Position numbers and translations under genes: made by a program. Under the pieces are notes generated by a model that saw nothing but the letters and a program-made list of their open reading frames with translations, had not been told where the DNA came from and did not search any database. A stretch of DNA of 42,981 bases from an uncultured Bacilli bacterium (GTDB lineage Bacteria; Bacillota_I; Bacilli_A; RF39; UBA660), in the NCBI GenBank assembly GCA_947589275.1, contig CANQAQ010000004.1:1-42981 (forward strand), given 5' to 3'. Positions 10,425 through 18,209 of this stretch are shown piece after piece; the stretch's first letter is position 1; the number at the start of each line of letters is the position of its first letter.

Positions 10425-11507
10425 TTATGCTTCATAATACTTATATATATTTATTCCTTCTTCTTGTACTTGACTATGAGTTTTTACATCTATTTTGCAT
10501 TTAGTAAGTCTAGATGCAAGTTTTACATTTTGACCTTTCTTTCCAATTGCTAAAGACAAATTATCACCATCTGCTACCGCAAGAGCTTTATTTTCCTTTG
10601 GATCTAATATGTATACTTCTACTTCTTTAGCTGGACTTAATGCATTTTTAATAAATTCTTTCAAATCTTTATTATATTCTACTACATCTATTTTCTCACC
10701 ATTAAGTTCATTTGATATACTATTTATTCTAACTCCTTTTTCACCAATACATGCTCCTACAGCATCTACTTTTTCATTTTCAGAATAAACTGCAATCTTA
10801 CTTCTACTACCTGCTTCTCTAGCAATACTATATAATATTACTATTCCTTCATTTAATTCAGGTATTTCATTTTCAAGTAATCTTTTAACAAAACCATAGT
10901 GACTTCTAGATAATAATATAATTGGTCCACCTTTTTGACCTAGTTGTATTTTTGTAACATAAACCTTTATTGGTGACCCCATAACAAGATTTTCACCAGG
11001 TATTATTTCTGTTTTTGGAAGTATACCATGAGCTCTTCCTAAATCAACATAATAATTTTGTTTATCTTCTCTAGAAAGAGTTCCAATTAAAAGTTCTCCT
11101 TCTTTTCCCTCAAACTCATTCATTATACTTTCTCTTTCTGCTTCTCTAACCTTTTGAATAAATACTTGCTTACATGTTGATGTTGCAACTCTTCCAAAAT
11201 CTTTTGGAGTTACTTCTTCTTCAATAACATCTCCTACTTTATAATTTTCAGAATCATCCAATTCTTCAAGTAATACTTGAGCATCTTCATCTTCATCCAT
11301 ATTAATTTCATCAACAACAACTTTATATGCTACTACTTTATAATCTCCTGTTTTTCTATCAACTATTGATTTTACATTACCTTTACCATAATTTTTTTTA
11401 TATGCTGCTGAAAGACCAGCTTCTATATATTCAAATATTTCATCCTCAGTTATTCCTTTATCTTGAGCTAACTGTTTTACTGCTTTTATTAATTCTGCTC
11501 CATTCAT
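10425..11507 (-). CDS. nusA: transcription termination/antitermination factor NusA
   Basis: NusA N-domain, S1 and KH domains (DAVGACIGEKGVRINSISNELNGEKIDVV); start corrected to MNGAELIKAVK. Confidence 0.96.
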   Translation of the reverse strand: MNGAELIKAVKQLAQDKGITEDEIFEYIEAGLSAAYKKNYGKGNVKSIVDRKTGDYKVVAYKVVVDEINMDEDEDAQVLLEELDDSENYKVGDVIEEEVTPKDFGRVATSTCKQVFIQKVREAERESIMNEFEGKEGELLIGTLSREDKQNYYVDLGRAHGILPKTEIIPGENLVMGSPIKVYVTKIQLGQKGGPIILLSRSHYGFVKRLLENEIPELNEGIVILYSIAREAGSRSKIAVYSENEKVDAVGACIGEKGVRINSISNELNGEKIDVVEYNKDLKEFIKNALSPAKEVEVYILDPKENKALAVADGDNLSLAIGKKGQNVKLASRLTKCKIDVKTHSQVQEEGINIYKYYEA

Positions 11508-11508
11508 T

Positions 11509-11751
11509 TTATTCTCCTCCTTTTGAACATACATCAAGTACGTAACTATCTTCTATTAAATTTTCTTTATCCAATATTGGATTTATAATATTTGTTGCAA
11601 TAACACAAGTTTCTATATCTACATAAGGCATTTTGTCAATTACAATTACGAGATTTTTTACACCATTTTCATTTTCCATATAAACATCAACAACAGATAT
11701 ATTTTCTTCTTGTAAAGGATTTTCTATTAATTTTTTAATTTTATCAAGCAT
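11509..11751 (-). CDS. rimP: RimP-like protein, N-terminal domain only
   Basis: MLDKIKKLIENPL...YMENENGVKNLVIVIDK...YVLDVCSKGGE*; immediately upstream of nusA; SD GGAGGTATAT. Confidence 0.8.
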   Translation of the reverse strand: MLDKIKKLIENPLQEENISVVDVYMENENGVKNLVIVIDKMPYVDIETCVIATNIINPILDKENLIEDSYVLDVCSKGGE

Positions 11752-11776
11752 ATATACCTCCATAATACAACTTAAA

Positions 11777-11797
11777 GAGTGAGGTTTTGCCTCACTC
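11777..11797 (-). promoter_or_regulatory. hairpin in rimP leader
   Basis: Minus strand GAGTGAGG-CAAAA-CCTCACTC followed by TTTAAG. Confidence 0.5.
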
Positions 11798-11888
11798 CTT
11801 GATGTCAACGTTATTATAACATAAATTTGTAAATTTGTAAGCAATTATTTTATTTTTCTGATATAATTATAAAGAAAGTAGGAATGAA

Positions 11889-12575
11889 ATGAAAAATATA
11901 ACTAAATATATTCTAATTTTTTTATCTTATTTTATATTTGATATTGTTTTAGCTACTATCCAAATTTTAATAATAGGTATATTTAAAAACTTTAATATAA
12001 ATCTTCAATCTAATATATTGTTTAGAAATTTATATTTAATTATTGGTAGTTTAATATATTTAATATTTATGATAATTATGTATAAGGATGATATAAAAAA
12101 TGATATTAAAGAAATAAAAAATAACTGGATAACTTTACTACTAAAATATATTCCTATATATTTAATTGGAATTTTGTTTATGAGCTTAAGTAATATTTTA
12201 GTTCAAAATATTACAAATATGGAAATATCTGATAATGAACAAACAGTTAGAATGGCAATAAAAATACTTCCTTTATATATGAGTTTTTCTGTTGTTATAT
12301 TTGCACCAATTGTAGAAGAGTTAATATTTAGAAAAACTATTAGAAATATAGTAAAAAATGATTATATATATTTAATAATTAGCGGTATAGTATTTGGTCT
12401 TATTCATATATCTGGTAAAGTTGATTTTAATGGTATATTAATGTCAATACCATATATGATTATGGGGTTTGATTTTTCATATATATATTATAAAAGTAAA
12501 AATATATTTACAACAATTTTTATTCATTCTATTCATAATACTATATTACTTATACTTCAGTTTATAGGAGGATAA
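11889..12575 (+). CDS. CPBP family intramembrane metalloprotease
   Basis: EELIFRKTIR and FGLIHI motifs, multiple TM segments. Confidence 0.88.
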   Translation: MKNITKYILIFLSYFIFDIVLATIQILIIGIFKNFNINLQSNILFRNLYLIIGSLIYLIFMIIMYKDDIKNDIKEIKNNWITLLLKYIPIYLIGILFMSLSNILVQNITNMEISDNEQTVRMAIKILPLYMSFSVVIFAPIVEELIFRKTIRNIVKNDYIYLIISGIVFGLIHISGKVDFNGILMSIPYMIMGFDFSYIYYKSKNIFTTIFIHSIHNTILLILQFIGG

Positions 12576-12576
12576 C

Positions 12577-13473
12577 ATGAAAGATAATATTAAAATAATA
12601 TATGACGATAATACTAATGATAATAGTGACGATGAAAATATAAATACTACAAAAAAAGGGGGTATTTTTAGAAAAATATTTTTTATCAGTTTACTAATTA
12701 TTATACTTATAATAATATACTCAAGATATATTGGAACATCTGGATTAATAGTTAAAGAATATAATATAAAAAATAAAGATATTAAAGAATCTTTTAATGG
12801 ATTTAAAATAGCTCATTTTTCAGATGTTCACTATGGAAGAACTACAAATTTAGATAGTATTAAAACATTGATTAAAGAGATTAATTTAACAAAGCCAGAT
12901 ATAATAGTATTTACTGGAGATCTTATAGATAAAGGTACTAAAATATCTGATAGTGAAATTCAAAATATAAAAAATGAACTTATGAAGTTAGATAGTAAAT
13001 ATGGAAAATATTATATTAGTGGAGAACATGATATTAAATTTGATAGTTATAATGAAATTTTTCAGTATGCTGGTTTTATGAATTTAGATAATAAATATGA
13101 CATAATTTATAATGAAAATAATGATTCTATTTTATTAACTGGTACTAAATATAATGAAGATCCAAAATATTTAGAAGACTTATTTAAACAAGAATTACCA
13201 ACATATAAAATTAATATAATGCATATGGGTGATAAATATGAAGAAATTAAAAAATATAATTATAATTTAATACTTGCTGGTCACTCACATAATGGGCAGA
13301 TATGTATACCATTTTATGGTGCTATATATAAAAAAGATGGTTCAAAAAACTATTATAAGCCACATTACAAAATAGATAATACAGATATATATATTTCAAG
13401 TGGAATAGGAACATCAGATTTTAGTTTTAGATTATTTAATAGGCCATCATTTAATTTATATAGAATAAATTAA
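12577..13473 (+). CDS. membrane-anchored metallophosphoesterase (YkuE/LpxH-like)
   Basis: HFSDVHYGR, FTGDLIDKG, GEHD, LAGHSHNGQI motifs. Confidence 0.9.
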   Translation: MKDNIKIIYDDNTNDNSDDENINTTKKGGIFRKIFFISLLIIILIIIYSRYIGTSGLIVKEYNIKNKDIKESFNGFKIAHFSDVHYGRTTNLDSIKTLIKEINLTKPDIIVFTGDLIDKGTKISDSEIQNIKNELMKLDSKYGKYYISGEHDIKFDSYNEIFQYAGFMNLDNKYDIIYNENNDSILLTGTKYNEDPKYLEDLFKQELPTYKINIMHMGDKYEEIKKYNYNLILAGHSHNGQICIPFYGAIYKKDGSKNYYKPHYKIDNTDIYISSGIGTSDFSFRLFNRPSFNLYRIN

Positions 13474-13481
13474 AATAGTAG

Positions 13482-14693
13482 TTAAATACTATTATTTTTT
13501 AATGGTAGACTAATAACGACCTTAGTCCATTTTCCAAATTCAGTATAATAATTTATACTACCATTATGCTTATCAATAACCTCTTTACTATAACAAACAC
13601 CAAGCCCAGTTCCATCTTGTTTAGTAGTATAAAATGGTTCATATATTGATTTTAAAGTCTGACTATCAATACCAACTCCATTATCTTCTAATATAATATT
13701 TATTTGATGATTATTAACAACATAATCAACTCCAATAAAACCATTTTTTTCATTTTTTTCTTTTATAGCATCCATGGAATTTTTTAATAAATTTATAAAT
13801 ACCTGTTTTAATCTTTTATAATCTCCTTCAATATATATTTCATCTTCTATTTGCTTATATTTAATATAGATACCATTTGCTTCTATATAACTTTTAAAAT
13901 CACTATATAAATCATCTAAAAGCATACCTACATCTATTTCCTCAGAATTTATTTCAATCTTAGAAAAATTTAAAAAATCTTTTAAAAGTTCAAGTGTATG
14001 ATCAATTTCTTCTTTTAATATATTAATATACATAATACTTTTTCCTTCATCACCTGGATCAAACATATCTAGATATCCTTTACATACTGCTATTGGATTT
14101 TTTATTTCATGTGTAATTTTAAATATAGAATCATTAATTTGTTTTTCTTTTTTTAATCTTTTTATATTTGTTGTCATATCCATCATAGATTCACCAACAT
14201 TAAATATATATAATGTAAATAAGGATAAAACCATAAATATTAATATACCAAATAAATTTATATTACCTGTATAAAAAGTAGATGAAATCATTTTAATTAT
14301 TGTAAATAATATAACTACCATGATCATCTTTAATTTACTCCTAGGAATTATAGATAATAAATAATATAAGGTATATTCAATAAACAAGAACCATAGATTA
14401 AATTTAAATAAATAGTAACTAGAAAATATTATTGGTATATATAATAACAAAATAGTACCCCTTTTTTGTTTTATTATTGATATTAAAAGAGGAATATTAA
14501 TCAATATAAACATCTCATAATTATCTATATTTTTACCATATTTTAAAAATAAATATATAGATGTAAATAGTGCTAAATCTAAATATCCATTCTTTATCTT
14601 TTCATTTTTTTGGTTAGGATTACCAAGATATATAATATAACATGTTAATGGAACTAAAATTAATATAACATTTAAAATAATAGTATCAAACAT
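13482..14693 (-). CDS. sporulation-type (KinB-like) sensor histidine kinase
   Basis: Multi-TM N-terminus, HEIKNPIAVCKGYLDMF, N/G1/G2 boxes (NLLKNSMDAIKE, EDNGVGI, FYTTKQDGTGLGV). No adjacent response regulator. Confidence 0.85.
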   Translation of the reverse strand: MFDTIILNVILILVPLTCYIIYLGNPNQKNEKIKNGYLDLALFTSIYLFLKYGKNIDNYEMFILINIPLLISIIKQKRGTILLLYIPIIFSSYYLFKFNLWFLFIEYTLYYLLSIIPRSKLKMIMVVILFTIIKMISSTFYTGNINLFGILIFMVLSLFTLYIFNVGESMMDMTTNIKRLKKEKQINDSIFKITHEIKNPIAVCKGYLDMFDPGDEGKSIMYINILKEEIDHTLELLKDFLNFSKIEINSEEIDVGMLLDDLYSDFKSYIEANGIYIKYKQIEDEIYIEGDYKRLKQVFINLLKNSMDAIKEKNEKNGFIGVDYVVNNHQINIILEDNGVGIDSQTLKSIYEPFYTTKQDGTGLGVCYSKEVIDKHNGSINYYTEFGKWTKVVISLPLKNNSI

Positions 14694-14757
14694 ATTAAAA
14701 TCTCCTTTTTATAATTCTACATAATATGACAAGAGAATTTTGTCGAAAAAAAGAAAA

Positions 14758-14779
14758 AAAGCGATATATTTATCGCTTT
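14758..14779 (-). terminator. intrinsic terminator
   Basis: Minus strand AAAGCGAT-AAATAT-ATCGCTTT followed by T-tract; overlaps the 3' end of the 14770 CDS. Confidence 0.7.
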
Positions 14780-15099
14780 AAATCATCTATATATTTTAAC
14801 AAAGGTTTAGCATTTGGTCCTAATATTATTTTTAACTGATTATCTATTTCAACAATACCCTTTGCTCCTAACTTTTGTATTGCTTCTTTATTAACTATAC
14901 TAACATCTTTCAAAGAAACTTTAAACCTAGACATATTTACTTCCATAGAAATAATATTATCTTTACCACCTAAATAATCAACAAGTTTATTAGCTTCAAT
15001 ATGAAAATCCTTCTTATTAGCTTTTAATACTATAATTACTATAAATAATAAAACTAAAAGAATTATAATATACTGATAATTAATATTCATTTTTATCAC
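14770..15099 (-). CDS. membrane-anchored PTS EIIB (glucose-type)-like domain lacking the phosphorylatable Cys
   Basis: One TM helix then LVDYLGGKDNIISMEVNMSRFKVSLKDVSIVNKEAIQKLGAKGIVEIDNQLKIILGPNA, aligning by eye to the EIIB NCxTRLR block. Confidence 0.75.
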   Translation of the reverse strand: MIKMNINYQYIIILLVLLFIVIIVLKANKKDFHIEANKLVDYLGGKDNIISMEVNMSRFKVSLKDVSIVNKEAIQKLGAKGIVEIDNQLKIILGPNAKPLLKYIDDLKR

Positions 15100-15196
15100 C
15101 TACTACAATTATACTATATTTTATTAAAAAAACAAGCAAATACCTACACTTTTGAAGAATCAATGAATATCTTATAATAGAAAATATAATAAAGGG

Positions 15197-15607
15197 GTGG
15201 AATACATTATGTGTAAAAATAATTGTAATTGCATTAGTGATATTTTAAAAGTAATCTATTTATTGCAAAAAAATGCTGACAGAGAAGAAGATTGTATAGA
15301 AAGTTGCGACAAACCTAGCTTAGGTCAATTTTCATGTCTTTACTACAACACAAGACCAGTAATGTTATATACTTGTATGAGTAATGGCGTTACTCCATGG
15401 AGTGCACCTACTCAAAGAGTTGCTGATCCTACTGCTACATCATCAGTATTTAGAGTAGAGAAAATAGATAACTGCTGCTGTACATTTAGAGTTTTAATTG
15501 CAAATGAAGATGGTACTTATACTTCTACTGAATCATTCTTTACAATGAACTTAGAATGCATATGTAGTATTAGATGTTTAGGTGATACATTTATAGAAAA
15601 TGTGTAA
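15197..15607 (+). CDS. CotY/CotZ-like spore coat protein
   Basis: Cys-rich protein (CKNNCNCISDILKVIYLLQ, DNCCCTFRVL, NLECICSIRCL) with CotY/CotZ layout. Confidence 0.8.
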   Translation: MEYIMCKNNCNCISDILKVIYLLQKNADREEDCIESCDKPSLGQFSCLYYNTRPVMLYTCMSNGVTPWSAPTQRVADPTATSSVFRVEKIDNCCCTFRVLIANEDGTYTSTESFFTMNLECICSIRCLGDTFIENV

Positions 15608-15958
15608 TTAAAGAAAATCTATTTTAGTTATCTTTCTTACATCTATAAGTTCATCATCTATTGTTATAAGACTATTATTGGTTCTTCCGATAATAGTTTT
15701 TTCTATTGTTTCACCATTATCTAAAGTAATTGATACATCTGCTTTATATACATAATTAGGAGATGAAAATATATCTTTTATTTTTCTATTTACACTCTTA
15801 TCATCATTATTATCTTCTACAACATTTTGTGTATTTTCTTGAATTGAACCTAAAACAACTTGTTTTTGATTTTTAGAATTTGTTTTAACTTTACCCTTAT
15901 ATAAACCAGGTAAAACTTTTTTCAAATAAATCACATCCTTTTTATAAATTTTATGCAT
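15608..15958 (-). CDS. hypothetical protein
   Basis: ORF convergent with the CotY/CotZ-like gene. Confidence 0.6.
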   Translation of the reverse strand: MHKIYKKDVIYLKKVLPGLYKGKVKTNSKNQKQVVLGSIQENTQNVVEDNNDDKSVNRKIKDIFSSPNYVYKADVSITLDNGETIEKTIIGRTNNSLITIDDELIDVRKITKIDFL

Positions 15959-16010
15959 TTAATGACAAATATTTACCAAATATTTGCCTATAATAAAAAT
16001 GGTGATTTAT

Positions 16011-17126
16011 ATGAATAATATAAAATTTAAATCTAATATAAAAATCTTAATACCACTACTTTTATTTACTATTATTAGTATAGTTACTATATATAGTTCA
16101 CAAAGTTTACTTTCTTCTATATTTAATAATTTGTTTATAAAGCAAATACTATGGTACCTAATTGGATATATATGTATATTATACTTTAGTAAAACAAAAA
16201 ATAATTTTATTTATGAAAAACCATATATACTATACTCAATTGGTATAATATCACTCATATTAGTATTATTTTTTGGAACGGAATCAAATGGTGCAAGATG
16301 TTGGTTTACAGTACCTGGTATTGGTTCAATACAACCAAGTGAATTTATGAAAATATTTATAATATTAGTACTTGCAAAAGAACTAAGTAATTATAAAGAT
16401 TCTAATTACGAAAGAAACTTTAAAACTGAATTGAAAATTATTCTTAAATGCATAATTATAACATTAATACCATCAATATTAACTTTTTTAGAACCTGATA
16501 CAGGTATAGTTTTTATATATATTGCTATTACAATGGTTATGTTATTTATATTTGGAATTAGATATAGATGGTTTATAACTCTATTTATAATTATGTCAAT
16601 ATTAATAGGTTCATTTTTAATATTATTCTTTTTTCATCAAGATACATTTATAAATATATTTGGAACTAATTTCTTTTACAGAATGGATAGACTTTTAGAT
16701 TGGTCAAATGGAACTGGAATGCAGCTTACAAATGCACTTGCTGCAATAGGCAGTGCTGGACTTTTTGGATATGGAATTTCAAATACTCCAATATACTTTC
16801 CTGAACCACAAACTGACTTTATTTTTTCTGTATTTGCTAGTAACTTTGGATTTTTCGGTAGTATTATATTAATAGGTATAATAGTTTATTTTGATATGCA
16901 ATTAATAAAAGTTGGAATAAGATCAAAAAAACAATTTAAATATATAATAGCAGGTATTATGTCAATGCTAATATTTCAGCAAATACAAAATATCGGTATG
17001 AATATTGGGCTACTTCCAATAACAGGAATTACATTACCATTTATTAGCTATGGTGGGTCTAGTTTACTTAGCTATATGATAATAATTGGAATTATTATCA
17101 ATATTTCAAATAAAAAAAGTATCTAA
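16011..17126 (+). CDS. FtsW/RodA/SpoVE family protein
   Basis: SNGARCWFTVPGIGSIQPSEFMKIFIIL, GITLPFISYGGSSLLSYM. Confidence 0.92.
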   Translation: MNNIKFKSNIKILIPLLLFTIISIVTIYSSQSLLSSIFNNLFIKQILWYLIGYICILYFSKTKNNFIYEKPYILYSIGIISLILVLFFGTESNGARCWFTVPGIGSIQPSEFMKIFIILVLAKELSNYKDSNYERNFKTELKIILKCIIITLIPSILTFLEPDTGIVFIYIAITMVMLFIFGIRYRWFITLFIIMSILIGSFLILFFFHQDTFINIFGTNFFYRMDRLLDWSNGTGMQLTNALAAIGSAGLFGYGISNTPIYFPEPQTDFIFSVFASNFGFFGSIILIGIIVYFDMQLIKVGIRSKKQFKYIIAGIMSMLIFQQIQNIGMNIGLLPITGITLPFISYGGSSLLSYMIIIGIIINISNKKSI

Positions 17127-17202
17127 TTTAAGCATTTTATATTATGTTAAAAATTATGAAAAATTGATTAGATTTTATATAAAATCATGGATTTAATAAC
17201 TT

Positions 17203-17242
17203 AAAAACGCATACTAATTATAAATAAACAAGTGTGTTTTTT
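17203..17242 (+). terminator. terminator downstream of the ftsW-family gene
   Basis: AAAAACGCATACT ... AAGTGTGTTTTTT imperfect stem followed by T-tract. Confidence 0.5.
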
Positions 17243-17268
17243 AAATTGTCAAAATTTAGTATAAATCA

Positions 17269-17297
17269 TTGTATAAAGAACATTTGTTTGCTATAAT
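17269..17297 (+). promoter_or_regulatory. promoter of small peptide mRNA
   Basis: TTGTAT (17269-17274), 17-nt spacer, extended -10 TGC-TATAAT (17292-17297). Confidence 0.65.
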
Positions 17298-17328
17298 GTT
17301 ATTGGATACATTTGAAATATATCAGGTG

Positions 17329-17363
17329 CTTTCCCTTTCAATTATCATAAGATAAAAGGAAGG
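17329..17363 (+). promoter_or_regulatory. 5' UTR hairpin covering part of the Shine-Dalgarno
   Basis: CTTTCC (17329-17334) pairs with GGAAGG (17358-17363); TTT (17336-17338) with AAA (17354-17356). Confidence 0.5.
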
Positions 17364-17374
17364 TGGTGATATTT

Positions 17375-17452
17375 ATGACAAAAAGAGAATTTTCTCAATT
17401 TATTATAATATTACTACTATTCTTAGTCGTAATCATTTTACTTCTAAAATAG
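17375..17452 (+). CDS. 25-aa hydrophobic peptide, candidate type I toxin (MTKREFSQFIIILLLFLVVIILLLK)
   Basis: ATG with SD AAAGGAAGGTGGTGAT 4 nt upstream, single predicted TM helix, TAG stop; dedicated promoter and terminator. Confidence 0.7.
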   Translation: MTKREFSQFIIILLLFLVVIILLLK

Positions 17453-17457
17453 CAAAA

Positions 17458-17491
17458 GCATCTGATTTCAACAATTGTTGATTTCAGATGC
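17458..17491. terminator. strong inverted repeat in toxin 3' UTR / antisense terminator
   Basis: GCATCTGA-TT-TCAACAATTGTTGA-TT-TCAGATGC. Confidence 0.65.
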
Positions 17492-17501
17492 AATCCATAA
17501 G

Positions 17502-17542
17502 GGATAACATCTGATTCACCCAATCAAATGTATCCTTTTTTT
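17502..17542 (+). terminator. intrinsic terminator of small peptide mRNA
   Basis: GGATAACATCTGATT-CACCC-AATCAAATGTATCC followed by TTTTTTT. Confidence 0.8.
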
Positions 17543-17570
17543 ATTTTATGCAAATTTCTTTGACAAATAC

Positions 17571-17599
17571 ATCATAACATAAAAACGCACTTTTATCAA
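17571..17599 (-). promoter_or_regulatory. convergent antisense promoter
   Basis: Minus strand TTGATA (17594-17599), 17-nt spacer, TATGAT (17571-17576), TG at extended -10. Confidence 0.6.
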
Positions 17600-17609
17600 G
17601 TACGTTTTC
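17581..17609 (-). terminator. terminator of tRNA-Ala unit
   Basis: Minus strand AACGTACTT-GATAA-AAGTGCGTTTTT. Confidence 0.6.
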
Positions 17610-17645
17610 TATTTTTACTCGAGTTTCCCGAGTTTGGTATCAATC

Positions 17646-17722
17646 TGGTGGAGCTTAGGAGATTCGAACTCCTGACCCTCTGCGTGCAAGGCAGATGCTC
17701 TAGCCAGCTGAGCTAAAGCCCC
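17646..17722 (-). tRNA. tRNA-Ala(TGC)
   Basis: Cloverleaf with CTTGCAC anticodon loop, encoded CCA. Confidence 0.97.
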
Positions 17723-17784
17723 AAGATATTTGCAATTTCAAATTGCAAATAGATTATAACATAATAAAAAACTAAAAGTCAATA

Positions 17785-18129
17785 TTATTCAACTAATTTT
17801 TCAACGACTTTGCATAACCTATCAAACTCTTTCTCATCATCAATACTAACTAGCATATCACCTTCATCAGTTGTTTGAACTTCAAAAATATATGAGTTAT
17901 CAGTGTTATCTAAATCATTAGCAATAGCGTAACTTTTATTATTGTCGTCAAAAGTACCAATTATTTCAACCTTTACTTTTTCTCCATTTGTATCTTCCAT
18001 TTCAATTATAATTGGTTCATGATCACATCCACAATCATGGTCTTTACAATCATGTGAACAATTAGAATTTTCACCACAAGTACAAGCTTTCTTTATATCT
18101 TTTTCTTCCATAATATCCTCCATAAACAC
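17785..18129 (-). CDS. DUF1292 family protein with Cys/His-rich N-terminus
   Basis: VKVEIIGTFDDNNKSYAIANDLD...; N-terminal CTCGENSNCSHDCKDHDCGCDHEP. Confidence 0.8.
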   Translation of the reverse strand: MFMEDIMEEKDIKKACTCGENSNCSHDCKDHDCGCDHEPIIIEMEDTNGEKVKVEIIGTFDDNNKSYAIANDLDNTDNSYIFEVQTTDEGDMLVSIDDEKEFDRLCKVVEKLVE

Positions 18130-18209
18130 TTGTATTATATCATAATTATAATAGTTAGTATACCCTTTTTTTATAATGTATACACTATAAAAGAATAAGA
18201 ATTTTTAAA

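Larger units (their letters stand above)
17450..17564 (-). ncRNA. predicted antisense (antitoxin-like) RNA
   Basis: Convergent promoter TTGATA-17-TGT-TATGAT (17571-17599, minus); transcript would span two hairpins and end at the 17458-17491 hairpin followed by TTTTGCTATTTT. Confidence 0.55.

Noticed and set aside
17304-17535. IS or MITE with 12-bp terminal inverted repeats
   Set aside because: The inverted repeat is explained by the TSS and terminator arm positions; no convincing target-site duplication and no transposase.
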